In this document: in pieces, positions 27,790-37,109 of the stretch
How positions within the stretch are numbered: the stretch's first letter is position 1
Layout: each line of letters opens with the position of its first letter
NCBI GenBank assembly: GCA_958298945.1
Contig: OY282609.1
Coordinates: 14,428,326-14,492,325 of the forward strand
Length of the DNA stretch: 64,000 nucleotides
DNA from: Atherix ibis
Lineage: Eukaryota; Arthropoda; Insecta; Diptera; Athericidae
Reading direction: 5' to 3'
The notes under the pieces: generated by a model
Told to the model about the DNA's origin: nothing
What the model saw: the letters and a program-made list of their open reading frames with translations, nothing else
The model's database searches: none
Translations under genes and position numbers: made by a program

Positions 27790-27905
27790 TGAATTTGAGA
27801 AAAATTCAGTTTTTTATGTTTGTAATTAACAAATATCTAAATTAATAATGTCATGAAAAAAGCTGATTTGGACTAATATAGTTAAAAAATTATGATACTT
27901 AAAAA
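27790..27905 (+). repeat. third copy of the 24.6-kb degenerate repeat
   Basis: This stretch carries ATGAAAAAAGCTGATTTGG followed by ACTAATATAG and an A/T-rich end, in the same order as the copies at 24.6 and 25.0 kb. It lies just left of the array edge. Similarity was judged by eye. Confidence 0.4.
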
Positions 27906-28140
27906 AATTTCTTTTAAAAGGACAAAATTGCTTTTGCTGATGTTTTTAATAATGACGAAATGCTTAGCTGCTATTTTGGAATTTTCTACAGTTTTTCATA
28001 AAAAAGTTATTTTGTCAATATTTTTGGCAAGTATGCAAAAATTATATTTATTGGATTTTTTTAGATGGAAAATAGTTAGTTTTCACTAATTTCTTGCAAT
28101 ATATTTCTAACTTTTAAAGTGTTTCCTTTATTTGAAATAA

Positions 28141-28190
28141 ATTTTAAACTTTTATTATATTTGCAATAACTTATCTACTTTTTTAAAGAA
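28141..28190 (+). repeat. left edge of unit 1 of the tandem duplication
   Basis: About 45 bases from 28,150 (TTATTATATTTGCAA and onward) match the sequence right after the plus-strand LINE tails at about 41,285 and 55,402. Unlike those two junctions there is no LINE tail to the left here. Similarity is then lost and resumes at about 28,446, corresponding to about 43,685 and 57,800, so unit 1 lacks about 2.1 kb present in units 2 and 3. Confidence 0.55.
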
Positions 28191-28445
28191 AATTTAATCA
28201 AATTTTTATAATTCAATTTCCAAACATCCTTCATTTTTCTGCTTTTTATTTTATTTTATTATTTGTAGATAGTAAATAAAATATAAAATATTTCGAAATA
28301 TTTCCATTATTTTCCATTAAAATTAGATATTTAACAAAAAACGAATTTGGTTTTTCCATTTTGCTTACAGTTTCTGGTCATAATTTTCGTAGCGATAATC
28401 CTAGTACGTCAATTCAACGTGAGACTGATCATTTTCATAAAAAAC

Positions 28446-28645
28446 ATATTTGAAAATAAAACGTTGGACACAGCTTTTATTTAGAGCTAAAGACATTCAA
28501 GAAATAATTGAGTCTCTTTTGGTTTTGCAATATAAAAAATTTAGCAACAAATGGATATTTTACAAAAATCTCTAAAAATACATATACGGTTTGGTTCATT
28601 CAATATATTTTCCTTTCACTTAAGCTGAGAAGTGTATTTAATACA
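28446..28645 (+). repeat. conserved block K, unit 1 (frame broken)
   Basis: This is the unit 1 version of a block that forms an open frame in unit 2 (43,657-43,920) and unit 3 (57,818-58,033). Here one extra base after CGTTGGACAC shifts the frame into a stop, and about 45 bases in the middle are missing. The broken frame argues that the block is not an essential protein-coding exon. Confidence 0.55.
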
Positions 28646-29430
28646 ATGCAAATTATAAAAAGCATAATTATGCACTTAAAATAAAATTATTTTAATATAA
28701 AAACATCAAAATTATCAAAAAAATAATTATTAGTAAAAGTTAAAATTTATTATCAGCTAATCAGGTTTATAAGAGAATTCGTATAAAATTAAGAGAATAT
28801 TAATATAAATAGCATATTTAAAAAAATATATATACAAAAAATTAATAATTGAATGTATAAAAAATAGTAAATATGAATGATTAAAAATTAATAAAATAAA
28901 TTGTATAAGAGACTGCAGTATAAATTAAAATAGAAAATGTACCATATCAGCTTTTTCAAAAGAATGTAAATTGTTTATTATATACTATTTTTTTTTTAAA
29001 TTCATTTTCCGATTACTATAATATAAATATAAATTAATTGCGGTATTAAATTGAATGTAGTCCTCTGCAAATACTATATTTTTAAAAATTTTGAAAAAAT
29101 AGAATTATTTAACATAATAAAAATTGGATTTACAAACAGCATAAAAATAGGATACTCAAAAGTATATTAAAATAATATTTTATTATTAGTAATAGAGCTA
29201 AATTTAAAAGAAAACATTAAAGTTATTATAAGAAATGAGAAATAATAAAATAATATGGGTGGGAAAATAATACAATATAAAAAAAGTAAAGATAATAAAA
29301 ATAAACACTTTTATTATTAAGTATAAGAAAAAATAAACACAAACAAAAATATTAATATAAAAAAAATTACAATAAAATATTCATAAATAAAAAACAAACC
29401 CAAATTATAATTATAAATTTTTTTCACTAT
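28646..29430. other. very AT-rich unit 1 spacer
   Basis: This spacer is collinear with 43,922-45,230 and 58,037-59,310 in the other units, judged by shared strings around the ATTAATATAAATA and GAGACTGCAGTA-like blocks. It has no coding signal. Confidence 0.5.
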
Positions 29431-29439
29431 TTCAGAAGA

Positions 29440-30360
29440 AAACCTTTCCGAGCGCTTCCAGAAGTTCTAATGTTAATCGACTGTCTGACTTCACAAGAGC
29501 TCCTACTCGTTCTTCAATTTCATCAATTTTCAAAGCTTAAGGCCTCTCTGAGAGAGGTCAGTCTTCCACTAGAAAGTCTTTACATAATATTTGATGGCAC
29601 ATCATTGATCGAAATTTCGTTGTTCCATTTTTCGTAACGCACTACAAAAAGCACTAATTCGCTGTGTAGGGTCGCGGAGTTATGGAACATTTACTTAACA
29701 TCTAGAAGGGCATCTCTTATGTGGAGAAGAAGTATTGGCAGATTGCCTTCATTAATGTCAGTCTCGTAACATATTTGCCACAACTATTGAAAGACTCAAA
29801 AACTACAATATTATGAAAATGTTTTAATAAATCAACAAACGATAATAAAGGCAGATGAAGACAAAAAATAGTAAAGCTGACAGACTTGTTTACAATAAGG
29901 AAGTACTAACAATGCTAACACAAATACAAGAAAGCTAGCCACCGAGTTATATTTTCGAAAAAAAAGAGTTAGATAAGTTCATATACGAGAATACTCATTT
30001 GCAATTATCAAAAGTATTTTTTTTGGGAAAAAACGAAAATTCAAAAACAAATACTTTTTGACAGATAAACCTGCGTTATTATCTCTTATCGCTGTTTTTA
30101 GTGGTCACAGATATGGCTTCATACTAACACAAATACAACGTGGTCACAGATATGGCTTCATACTAACACAAATACAAGAAAGCTAGCCACAGAGTTTTAT
30201 TTCAGTTTAAAAAAAAGTGCGTGTACAAAAATACCCAGTCGTGATTAAAAGTCGAAATATCGAAGAATTAACTTTTTGGCAGGTTATTGTGCATTCTTAT
30301 CTCTTATGATTATTTTTAACTTTAATTCATTAAATGCTTACATGGACACAGATATGGCTT
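29440..30360 (+). repeat. dispersed repeat R1, unit 1 copy
   Basis: This is the R1 copy upstream of the first STAND gene. The minus strand at about 29,800-29,440 reads as a degraded protein of about 140 codons (fragments such as LPILLLHIRDALLDVK, ELVLFVVRYEKWNNEIS and INDVPSN) with stops and frame changes. The protein family is not recognised. The 3' part (29,880-30,350) is non-coding and includes a 39-base local duplication at 30,101-30,177 (core GTGGTCACAGATATGGCTTC). The same remnant is present in units 2 and 3 and in the solitary copy at 19.6-20.7 kb. Confidence 0.65.
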
Positions 30361-30479
30361 CATGACATATAATATCAGATTATTATTATTTTTTAATAAT
30401 TTAATGTTTCGTTCGAAAAAGTTAATAGTCTCGAAATAATTGTACACATTTATTTAGTGATATTTGTTTGATAATATTA

Positions 30480-31068
30480 GTTATAGATAGGTTATCTTTA
30501 TTAAAAAGACTGATAATGTCTTTTAACTAAAAATGTTTAATACAATAGAAGCAAAAAATTTGAATATGTATTGGCAGTCTTGCTTCAGCAGTTCTTCACA
30601 GCGCAATTTAAAAATTATTCGAAATAAAGTGCTTAATTTGTAAAAATAATTATTAGAACATAAAGTTCAAGATGTATTTTATTGAAAAGTTAATTAGAAA
30701 ATTTTGGACTTGGAAATTTGAGACATCGTTTACCTGAAAATTATATTGATAATTTTCTCAATAACCAAATATTAATTTTCATTTTTTTCAACATCAATTG
30801 TGTATAAAAACAATTAAATTAAATTAATTCGAATTTAAATGAAAACTTATAGTTTTTGATAAACGGAAAACCTAAATACAAAAAAATGATTTAGTATAAC
30901 TATAAAATAATAATGAGCCATAATTTATAAGTGAATATTTAATGAACACTAATTCAAAATTAATAAAAGCAAATTGATTTATAAAAAAAACGTGAAATTA
31001 TAATAAAGAAAATATTTAAAAAAAATTTGAATACATTTGAACAGTCAATTTCAATATTTTTAGGAATA
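30480..31068 (+). promoter_or_regulatory. STAND gene 1 promoter and 5' leader, predicted 5' UTR intron
   Basis: This stretch is strongly conserved before all three STAND genes. TATAAAAA at 30,803-30,810 would place transcription start near 30,835. A donor-like AA|GTGAAT at 30,931 and an acceptor-like TTTTTAG ending at 31,063, five bases before the ATG, suggest a 5' UTR intron of about 133 bases. Both sites are kept in the other copies (GTAAAT at 46,507 and TATTAG just before the unit 2 ATG). The ATG at 31,069 is the first in frame. The frame stays open a little upstream without another ATG, as expected if that part is intron. Confidence 0.5.
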
Positions 31069-34000
31069 ATGAATATTCCTTCCGGGTCAAAAAGTAATGA
31101 AGATACTCAACCTCGAGTGTTGAGAAAGCGAAAGATAAATTCGGATGTTGATGCTAAAAATTTTGAAGAAAACTCTCGAAAAACAAATGAAAACCCTGAT
31201 GAAATTGTTAATGGTTCCGAACATGATCCTTCAGATCGCAAAGCTCATGGCTTAAAACAAACGCAACCTGGAATAACTTATCAATTGTATGTAATCTTAT
31301 TTGTTATACTAAATAGTATGCAGAAAAAATGTAGTTTTGAGGTGGACTCAGAAACTGAAAAGGCCGGCAAATTCGACGATGTCGTAATCAAGTACAAAAA
31401 GGAAATCTCTGATGATTATAAATTTCTTTTCGTTCAAGTAAAATATATTAATACGCAGAAGTATATAACTTTGAGAAATATGACAGGCCACCTTAATAAA
31501 AAATATGTTAATCCTTATAATATTCCAGAACATTTTCCATCTCTTGAAAAAATAAAACGAAATTATACGGAAGCAGAAGAGAAGCCATGCGTTTTCTATA
31601 CAAATTTAAATTTTCATCGGAAAATAATAAATGATTTTGTAACAATCAACGACAAAAATGAAATTCTTGATACAAAATTTTATAGATTGAAGCGTAAAAG
31701 TATGTGTTGGAACGAATTGGTGAAAGCTATTAAAAAAAAACACAGAGCCTTTGATGCTGGCATCGAAGATTTTCTACAAAATTTACAGTTCGCGGTTAAT
31801 CAACCAGATAAATCCGCATTAGAAGAAAAAGTTCAGAAGATTTTTAAGGAAGTTTATGTGCATTCAGAAAAAATGTCGGCCCTACAATGGTTTTATACAA
31901 GAGTGCGTGTTTGGTTCGAAAATCCAGGTTCTGAAATTCTGACACAAGAAACTGTATATAAAATGTTTAAAGAAATCAATTTGAAAATAATGGAATGCAT
32001 AAGAAATGACATAGAAGATCCTGTAGAATATTTCACTGGAAGGGAGGACGTCTTAAAAAGTCTTCATGAACAGTTACAAACTAGTGGTGGAATCACAGTA
32101 CTTTCACAATTAACAACTGTAAGCGGAATGGGAGGTATTGGAAAAACGGAAACTGCCCGAAAATATGCACAACGTTATGGAAATGATTATTTACGCAACG
32201 TTATTTGGATAAATGCGGAGAATAAAAAAAGTATAGAAGATTCATTAAAAAAATTAGCGAAAATATTGAAAATTAGTACTAAAGACGAAAATGGAAAAGA
32301 TATCGAGTTCGAAATTATTTTAAACGAAATATATTGTGTTGTAACGAAAAAACCTTTTCTTATCATATTCGATAATGCAGAGGCTTATAAAAATACATCG
32401 AACGGAGATAATTCAGTTACTGGAATCAAATCATATCTACCAAAATCAATTCATCTTAATTCTGAAAATGAAGTCTCAATGAACCAACATTTGCTTATAA
32501 CGTCCAGAAATAGAGATTGGCCCAAACCAATAAAAGTTACTGATTTGGATGTGTTTGATGAACAGGAGTCGATGAAATACATTAAGCGAGTACTAGAAAT
32601 AGACTCAAATGACCATTCTGAGGATGAAAATATATGGAAACTTTGTAATTTATTGCAGAATTATCCTCTAGCATTGGCACAAGCAGCTGCATATATTGTT
32701 GATGAAACCAAAAACAGAAAAGTAACTGATAATGAAAAGTTTTCAATTGTCGACTACATTAAATTATTTGAAGAGGAAAGCATAGAGCAAAAATTAGAAT
32801 TATTAACGTTTTCGGTAGATACGAGTTTAGCAGATAATTATGAGAGAACCGTTTTTGTAACATTCGATATTTCATTTAAAAAAATTCAAAATACCAAAAA
32901 ATGTGGTCAATTGGCCGTAAAAATATTAAATTGCATGTCATTTTTTGAACCAGACGGAATACAAAGCAACGTGTTTCTAACTTTTGCGGAGAACGATGAA
33001 AAAATGTTAGCTTCGGCATTGCGAATTTTGGACGATAATTGTTTGGTTAAAAATTTTGAAGGCACTTTAAGTGTTCATCGAGTTCTTCAACTGGTAATTA
33101 GAGTGAAGGTCCAAAACAGCGACGAAGATTTTAAAGATACAATAACTCAGATCGATAGAATAAGACACATAATAGAAATAAATCATTTGGAAACAGCATG
33201 GAATCATATTAAAGGAATTAAAAAAAATATTCATTTAGTGCTTCATTGGCCATTTCTAATTATTATTAAACTGCAGGATTCAAATAGTTTGTTGGTCCCT
33301 ATTGAATTTGCTTTTGATAATCTAAATTTTCTGATTAATTTTATGAATATAGACCATTTAGAAATTCAGTCAATATCAAAATATATCAGTGATGAAATAC
33401 AATTAGCATATCTACTAAACTATTTGGCCAAAGAACCGGAAAACGCTGCTACCAAGATTTTTCAAAATATGAGAGAAATTTGTACAAAATATGATGATCA
33501 AAAAAACATTTCTTGTCAATATAATATATTTATTTATGGGAAAATTGTACTAATATTTGTAGATTGCTATAAAATGGTTCAAGCAAAGGATGACAGTATT
33601 TCTATTATTACTAAATTAAGAAAAGAGTCTCCTAAAGTATATTTGCAAAACAAAAACTTAAAAAGGTTCCTTGCGAAGTTTTGTGAGGAAATATGGAACA
33701 AGCGGTCTGATTCCTACTACGGAATTAATCCAGTTCAGTACCTGGGGCTTATTGCAGAAATTTTGAATGTTAGCATTTTCGATCTCTGCAAACAAAAAGA
33801 CCGCGATGAATTAATTTATTCAGTATGCACCTGTAAAATTCTTGAGCATCTTGAAAAAACATCCGAACTAGATTTCCTCTTCAATCGTGATCCTATTGTG
33901 AAGATAAAAATTCTTACATTATTTTGGCTCAAAGTGCTTTGTAAACATGGTAGTTCATATGAACAGATCCCAAAAATAAAAGCAGCTATTGCCAAGGCAT

Positions 34001-35919
34001 TTATAAATTCTTCCATTTATTCCATTCCTTCGTATTCAATCAAAGTTTTCAAACGTATGTGGAATGGTGATGAGATCATGTCAATAGTCGGAGCTGAAAT
34101 CGAGGAAGATAATAAAAATATTCTCAAAATTTGTTACGAATTATTACTGTCTTCGCCGCAGTCTATTTCGAATTGCAATTTTCCGAAAAATAGTGAAAAG
34201 TTTCACTATTCCAAGTGTGAGTGTGAATTTGAAGAAAATATTTTTAAGTATTTTCAAGAAGTTCTATGCCAATTTCGAAACTACCGACGCAACCATGATT
34301 CTGTATACAATGACTGCGATAATCGCAATAGAAGACGCCAAACCTTGACAAATCTTTTGCCAGAGATTATAGATAATTACCTAAAAAAGACAACTTATGA
34401 AATTAAAGACCTAAATCCAGATAAATTTTCAACTTATGAAATTGAAAACTTAAATTCAGATATAATTGAATTTGTTGAGTCCTTGCAATCCGATCCAGAT
34501 TTAGTTAATGTTGAGGAAATCCAATACAAAATAAAACTATTCTGTTTGCTTAATAAGGTTGAGGATCATCAATTTTCAGATGCCATAATTCTTTTAGAAA
34601 ATTTGTGTACCGATTATACAAAACAAAAGTTCTCCGATTGTAAATTATTAGTAAAAATTTTTAAAACTTGTTTGCCCTGTGAACTAAGACAAGCTATGAA
34701 CAATGACAAGGAACGCATTGACGCATTTCATTCTCAATCAATGATGGTTGATGTGGGCCAGATTATCCCAAAGGAATTAGCTAAAAAGGAGTTTTATGCT
34801 GAAGCCTTACAATGGTTATTAAAAGACGAAGACTTTTTAATAATTGGTGATGCTGGTGACCAGAACCGAACGTTTTTAGGGCTCCAACCGATAAATTTGA
34901 GTCTTGATAGTGTAATAAATACGTTCGAAGAATTTATGCACCAGAATATCCGCGATATGGTTTTTAAAGACAGCATCTGGAAAAATATTCTTGATATTAA
35001 AGATACTTCAGAAAATTTAAATTGTCTCGATAAATTGAGATCGAAATACAATTATTTGGTTGCTAAAACCGACCATTCTGTGCATATAGATTTTGATAAT
35101 GAAATAGGCAATTTCAATTTTATAAAACCGTCATTATTAGGAGATAACAATATGCATAAATTTCTGGCGGTATACTTTGAAGCAAAAATTGAGTTTTTAA
35201 CCGATTATTTTGAAAAAAGTTTGGAAATTTTTCCAAATATTCTTGAGCTAAATTCGGAAAATATACCAGCGGAATTGTTTGATGATTGGTTCATATTTAT
35301 GACCGAACGATTGGTAACGAAATATTACAAAAATAAAAGCGATGCGAAAAAATTAATGAAGAAATATATTCATAGACCAAGCCCCGATTACCATTTTTAT
35401 TCTCGGATTATTGCAAAATTATTATTGGACCCATTTAAGTACAAGGATATACTGAATATCAAATATTTTGCATCCATGGTTCTTTTAGAAGATTGGGAAC
35501 ATGGTGAAATTTTTGCTAGTAATAAGGAAATACTAAATATGTTGCAATCAATTTATAAAGTAACTCAGGAAATTGACACCAATAAAGAAATAAATCATGT
35601 CAATCTCCCTGAATCATTAAAGAAATTCTTAAAACTCCTCGAAAATAATCCATTTTGTTATAATGAGCTCTTTGAGGTGTTTAGAATAATATTATTGTAT
35701 AATTATTCTCTGTATGATGAATTGGAAATCTTCGATTATAGACATATGCATAAAATTATCAAAGACGTTAGGGGCATTAAAGATAAAACTTCCAATTTGA
35801 AAAAATGCGATAGTATATTAGGTTGGCCTACAGAATATTTCGACAAAATTGACAATTATTTAAAAACGATCGACGAGCAATATGAATTGCTTAAGGAACA
35901 CTGTTTTGAAATAAAGTAA
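31069..35919 (+). CDS. Cap4-like nuclease / NB-ARC STAND NTPase, copy 1
   Basis: This is a 1,616-residue protein in one uninterrupted coding exon. Residues 1-65 are polar and low-complexity. Residues about 68-240 look like a PD-(D/E)xK nuclease of the Cap4/DUF4297 kind: G68-ITYQ, E91/E95, F102-D103-D104, then Q123-V-K125. The NB-ARC module begins at F322-TGRE; Walker A is GMGGIGKT (353-360), Walker B LIIFD (431-435), the sensor-like arginine is in LLITSRN (R480), a GLPL-like PLALAQAAAYI is at 533-543, and VHR (H670) replaces MHD. Residues about 690-1,616 are predicted helical and unrecognised; TPR-like solenoid structure is possible. Residues about 1,109-1,131 contain a small internal duplication absent from copy 2. 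Known family behaviour: STAND ATPases oligomerise on ligand sensing and activate the N-terminal effector. By analogy with Avs and NLR proteins the role is inferred to be cytoplasmic innate defence. Confidence 0.85.
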   Translation: MNIPSGSKSNEDTQPRVLRKRKINSDVDAKNFEENSRKTNENPDEIVNGSEHDPSDRKAHGLKQTQPGITYQLYVILFVILNSMQKKCSFEVDSETEKAGKFDDVVIKYKKEISDDYKFLFVQVKYINTQKYITLRNMTGHLNKKYVNPYNIPEHFPSLEKIKRNYTEAEEKPCVFYTNLNFHRKIINDFVTINDKNEILDTKFYRLKRKSMCWNELVKAIKKKHRAFDAGIEDFLQNLQFAVNQPDKSALEEKVQKIFKEVYVHSEKMSALQWFYTRVRVWFENPGSEILTQETVYKMFKEINLKIMECIRNDIEDPVEYFTGREDVLKSLHEQLQTSGGITVLSQLTTVSGMGGIGKTETARKYAQRYGNDYLRNVIWINAENKKSIEDSLKKLAKILKISTKDENGKDIEFEIILNEIYCVVTKKPFLIIFDNAEAYKNTSNGDNSVTGIKSYLPKSIHLNSENEVSMNQHLLITSRNRDWPKPIKVTDLDVFDEQESMKYIKRVLEIDSNDHSEDENIWKLCNLLQNYPLALAQAAAYIVDETKNRKVTDNEKFSIVDYIKLFEEESIEQKLELLTFSVDTSLADNYERTVFVTFDISFKKIQNTKKCGQLAVKILNCMSFFEPDGIQSNVFLTFAENDEKMLASALRILDDNCLVKNFEGTLSVHRVLQLVIRVKVQNSDEDFKDTITQIDRIRHIIEINHLETAWNHIKGIKKNIHLVLHWPFLIIIKLQDSNSLLVPIEFAFDNLNFLINFMNIDHLEIQSISKYISDEIQLAYLLNYLAKEPENAATKIFQNMREICTKYDDQKNISCQYNIFIYGKIVLIFVDCYKMVQAKDDSISIITKLRKESPKVYLQNKNLKRFLAKFCEEIWNKRSDSYYGINPVQYLGLIAEILNVSIFDLCKQKDRDELIYSVCTCKILEHLEKTSELDFLFNRDPIVKIKILTLFWLKVLCKHGSSYEQIPKIKAAIAKAFINSSIYSIPSYSIKVFKRMWNGDEIMSIVGAEIEEDNKNILKICYELLLSSPQSISNCNFPKNSEKFHYSKCECEFEENIFKYFQEVLCQFRNYRRNHDSVYNDCDNRNRRRQTLTNLLPEIIDNYLKKTTYEIKDLNPDKFSTYEIENLNSDIIEFVESLQSDPDLVNVEEIQYKIKLFCLLNKVEDHQFSDAIILLENLCTDYTKQKFSDCKLLVKIFKTCLPCELRQAMNNDKERIDAFHSQSMMVDVGQIIPKELAKKEFYAEALQWLLKDEDFLIIGDAGDQNRTFLGLQPINLSLDSVINTFEEFMHQNIRDMVFKDSIWKNILDIKDTSENLNCLDKLRSKYNYLVAKTDHSVHIDFDNEIGNFNFIKPSLLGDNNMHKFLAVYFEAKIEFLTDYFEKSLEIFPNILELNSENIPAELFDDWFIFMTERLVTKYYKNKSDAKKLMKKYIHRPSPDYHFYSRIIAKLLLDPFKYKDILNIKYFASMVLLEDWEHGEIFASNKEILNMLQSIYKVTQEIDTNKEINHVNLPESLKKFLKLLENNPFCYNELFEVFRIILLYNYSLYDELEIFDYRHMHKIIKDVRGIKDKTSNLKKCDSILGWPTEYFDKIDNYLKTIDEQYELLKEHCFEIK
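34393..34461 (+). repeat. 39-base in-frame tandem duplication inside STAND gene 1
   Basis: The first unit starts ACTTATGAAATTAAAGACC at 34,393 and a diverged second copy starts at 34,432. The protein therefore has TYEIKDLNPD followed by TYEIENLNSD. Copy 2 has a single TYEIKDLNPD. Being a multiple of three, the duplication keeps the frame. Confidence 0.8.
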
Positions 35920-36589
35920 ATTCTATTCGGAAATACAATACTCGTCAGACTTATTCGTTTATTATTTCTAACCATAAGACTAAACTTAAAGGAATATTTA
36001 AGAACTGTTCTGATAGTATGCGCTTTTACTGGACCGGATTTAAAATATTAAAAAAACTTATTTTTAGAATGAAAGCAGGCGGTACATCGTAATCTAAGTA
36101 ACAATACGGCAATATTTCAGTTTTTCAAATATTTTTGATTATTTTGATCACATTCGTTGAATTCATGGCTATTTTCCAACTTCACCTTTTCTTTTAGAAA
36201 ACACCTATTTCAGTGTTACTAAATTCGGGGACTGTCATAACCATCTTAGAAGTTTCATTCTGATGACCGCTTGTTATAAGAAGTTTCTGTTCCATCTTCT
36301 TACATATCCACAATAAAATACACATTTTATAACGAGTTCCATTTGACTAACTAATTATCTTAATAAATACCAAAATAGCGTAGATTTTATATTAATAATT
36401 AATCATAAGAAAATAAATAATAAAACTTTATTAAAAAATAATCTAAGAGATAAGATAAATTAATTTATTTAAGTAAAATTGTCATGATAACGTATTAATA
36501 AAAAATCAAAAATTTTAAAAGAAATTATTTCTATTGTTAGTACGTAATGTTGGTAACAAATCTTACAAAATATATTAAAAATACATTTG
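35920..36589 (+). other. STAND gene 1 3' flank with poly(A) signal
   Basis: The 3' flank is conserved with that of copy 2. AATAAA at 36,312-36,317 is matched by AATAAA at 51,931-51,936 in copy 2, which would give a 3' UTR of about 400-470 bases. No other gene is visible before the LINE remnant begins at 36,590. Confidence 0.5.
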
Positions 36590-36985
36590 TTTTATCTGCA
36601 ACTACAATTGTATAGTTACAAGCAGATTTACAATCTTGTGCATCATGAAGTGGCAGTAAACACCCATCGGCGTTCCTCGAACTAACGGAAGTTAGATTCC
36701 TCTCGAAAAACTCTTCGACAATGTCTCTCAAGTGTCCAGTTGAAGTTTCGTTGAGGGCAGTACAGGATAATTCTCTCACCAGTGGATTATAATGATAGGA
36801 TAAACCGGTGTGAAATTTATGATACCGGGAAATGCACAGGTCCTGAACAAATGGAAGATTTAGATCACGATGTATTACGTAGTTACGAATACAAAAGGAA
36901 GCATCAACAATTTAACGGAGCATCTTGGATTATACTGCCTGGACGCGATTTGAATTGGAATGTTTCGTTGAACCTCAAAGTTTAA
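36590..36985 (-). mobile_element. Jockey-clade LINE, 3' end of ORF2 (RT C-terminus) and tail, unit 1
   Basis: The minus strand encodes the end of a Jockey-type reverse transcriptase: NYVIHRDLNLPFVQDL followed by SYHYNPLVRELSC, matching the family pattern (xxTIHxDLxIPxVxE ... HPNPL) downstream of the RT domain. After this come the 3' UTR and a 3' end near 36,590 (TTGTAGTTGCAGATAAAA). The frame has stops, so it is dead. It belongs with the ORF1 remnant at 38,090-39,718 as one internally deleted minus-strand element, with most of ORF2 missing. Confidence 0.75.
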
Positions 36986-37109
36986 TTCCGTAGGTCCAAA
37001 TAGTTTATAATTAAGTATTATATATCAAAAGTGTACTTTTGATTGCTTGTTTTACGTCCAGAGGCTTCAAGAGATAACGTCCAAAGGGTTCAAGTTTTTT
37101 AGTCTAATA

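Larger units (their letters stand above)
23026..28140. other. AT-rich stretch left of the STAND array, no supported gene
   Basis: No gene is recognisable. Open frames of 108-112 codons at 25,662-26,000 and 26,409-26,735 show no family motif. The stretch holds three copies of a short degenerate repeat (24.6, 25.0 and 27.8 kb) and paired short direct repeats near 27.2-27.4 kb. Confidence 0.5.

Noticed and set aside
31027..31068. Upstream extension of the STAND 1 frame to a TTG at 31,027
   Set aside because: Nuclear genes of insects start at ATG. The extension has no ATG and ends in a splice-acceptor-like TTTTTAG, so it is more likely intron or 5' UTR. The same holds for copy 2 (46,597-46,638).
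31348..31533. Minus-strand frames inside the STAND genes that recur in all copies
   Set aside because: They recur only because the sense-strand sequence is duplicated; they start at arbitrary points and have no motif.
36782..36985. 67-codon plus-strand frame beginning MDYNDRINRCEIYDT
   Set aside because: It is the complement of the Jockey reverse-transcriptase tail; the minus strand carries the recognisable motif.
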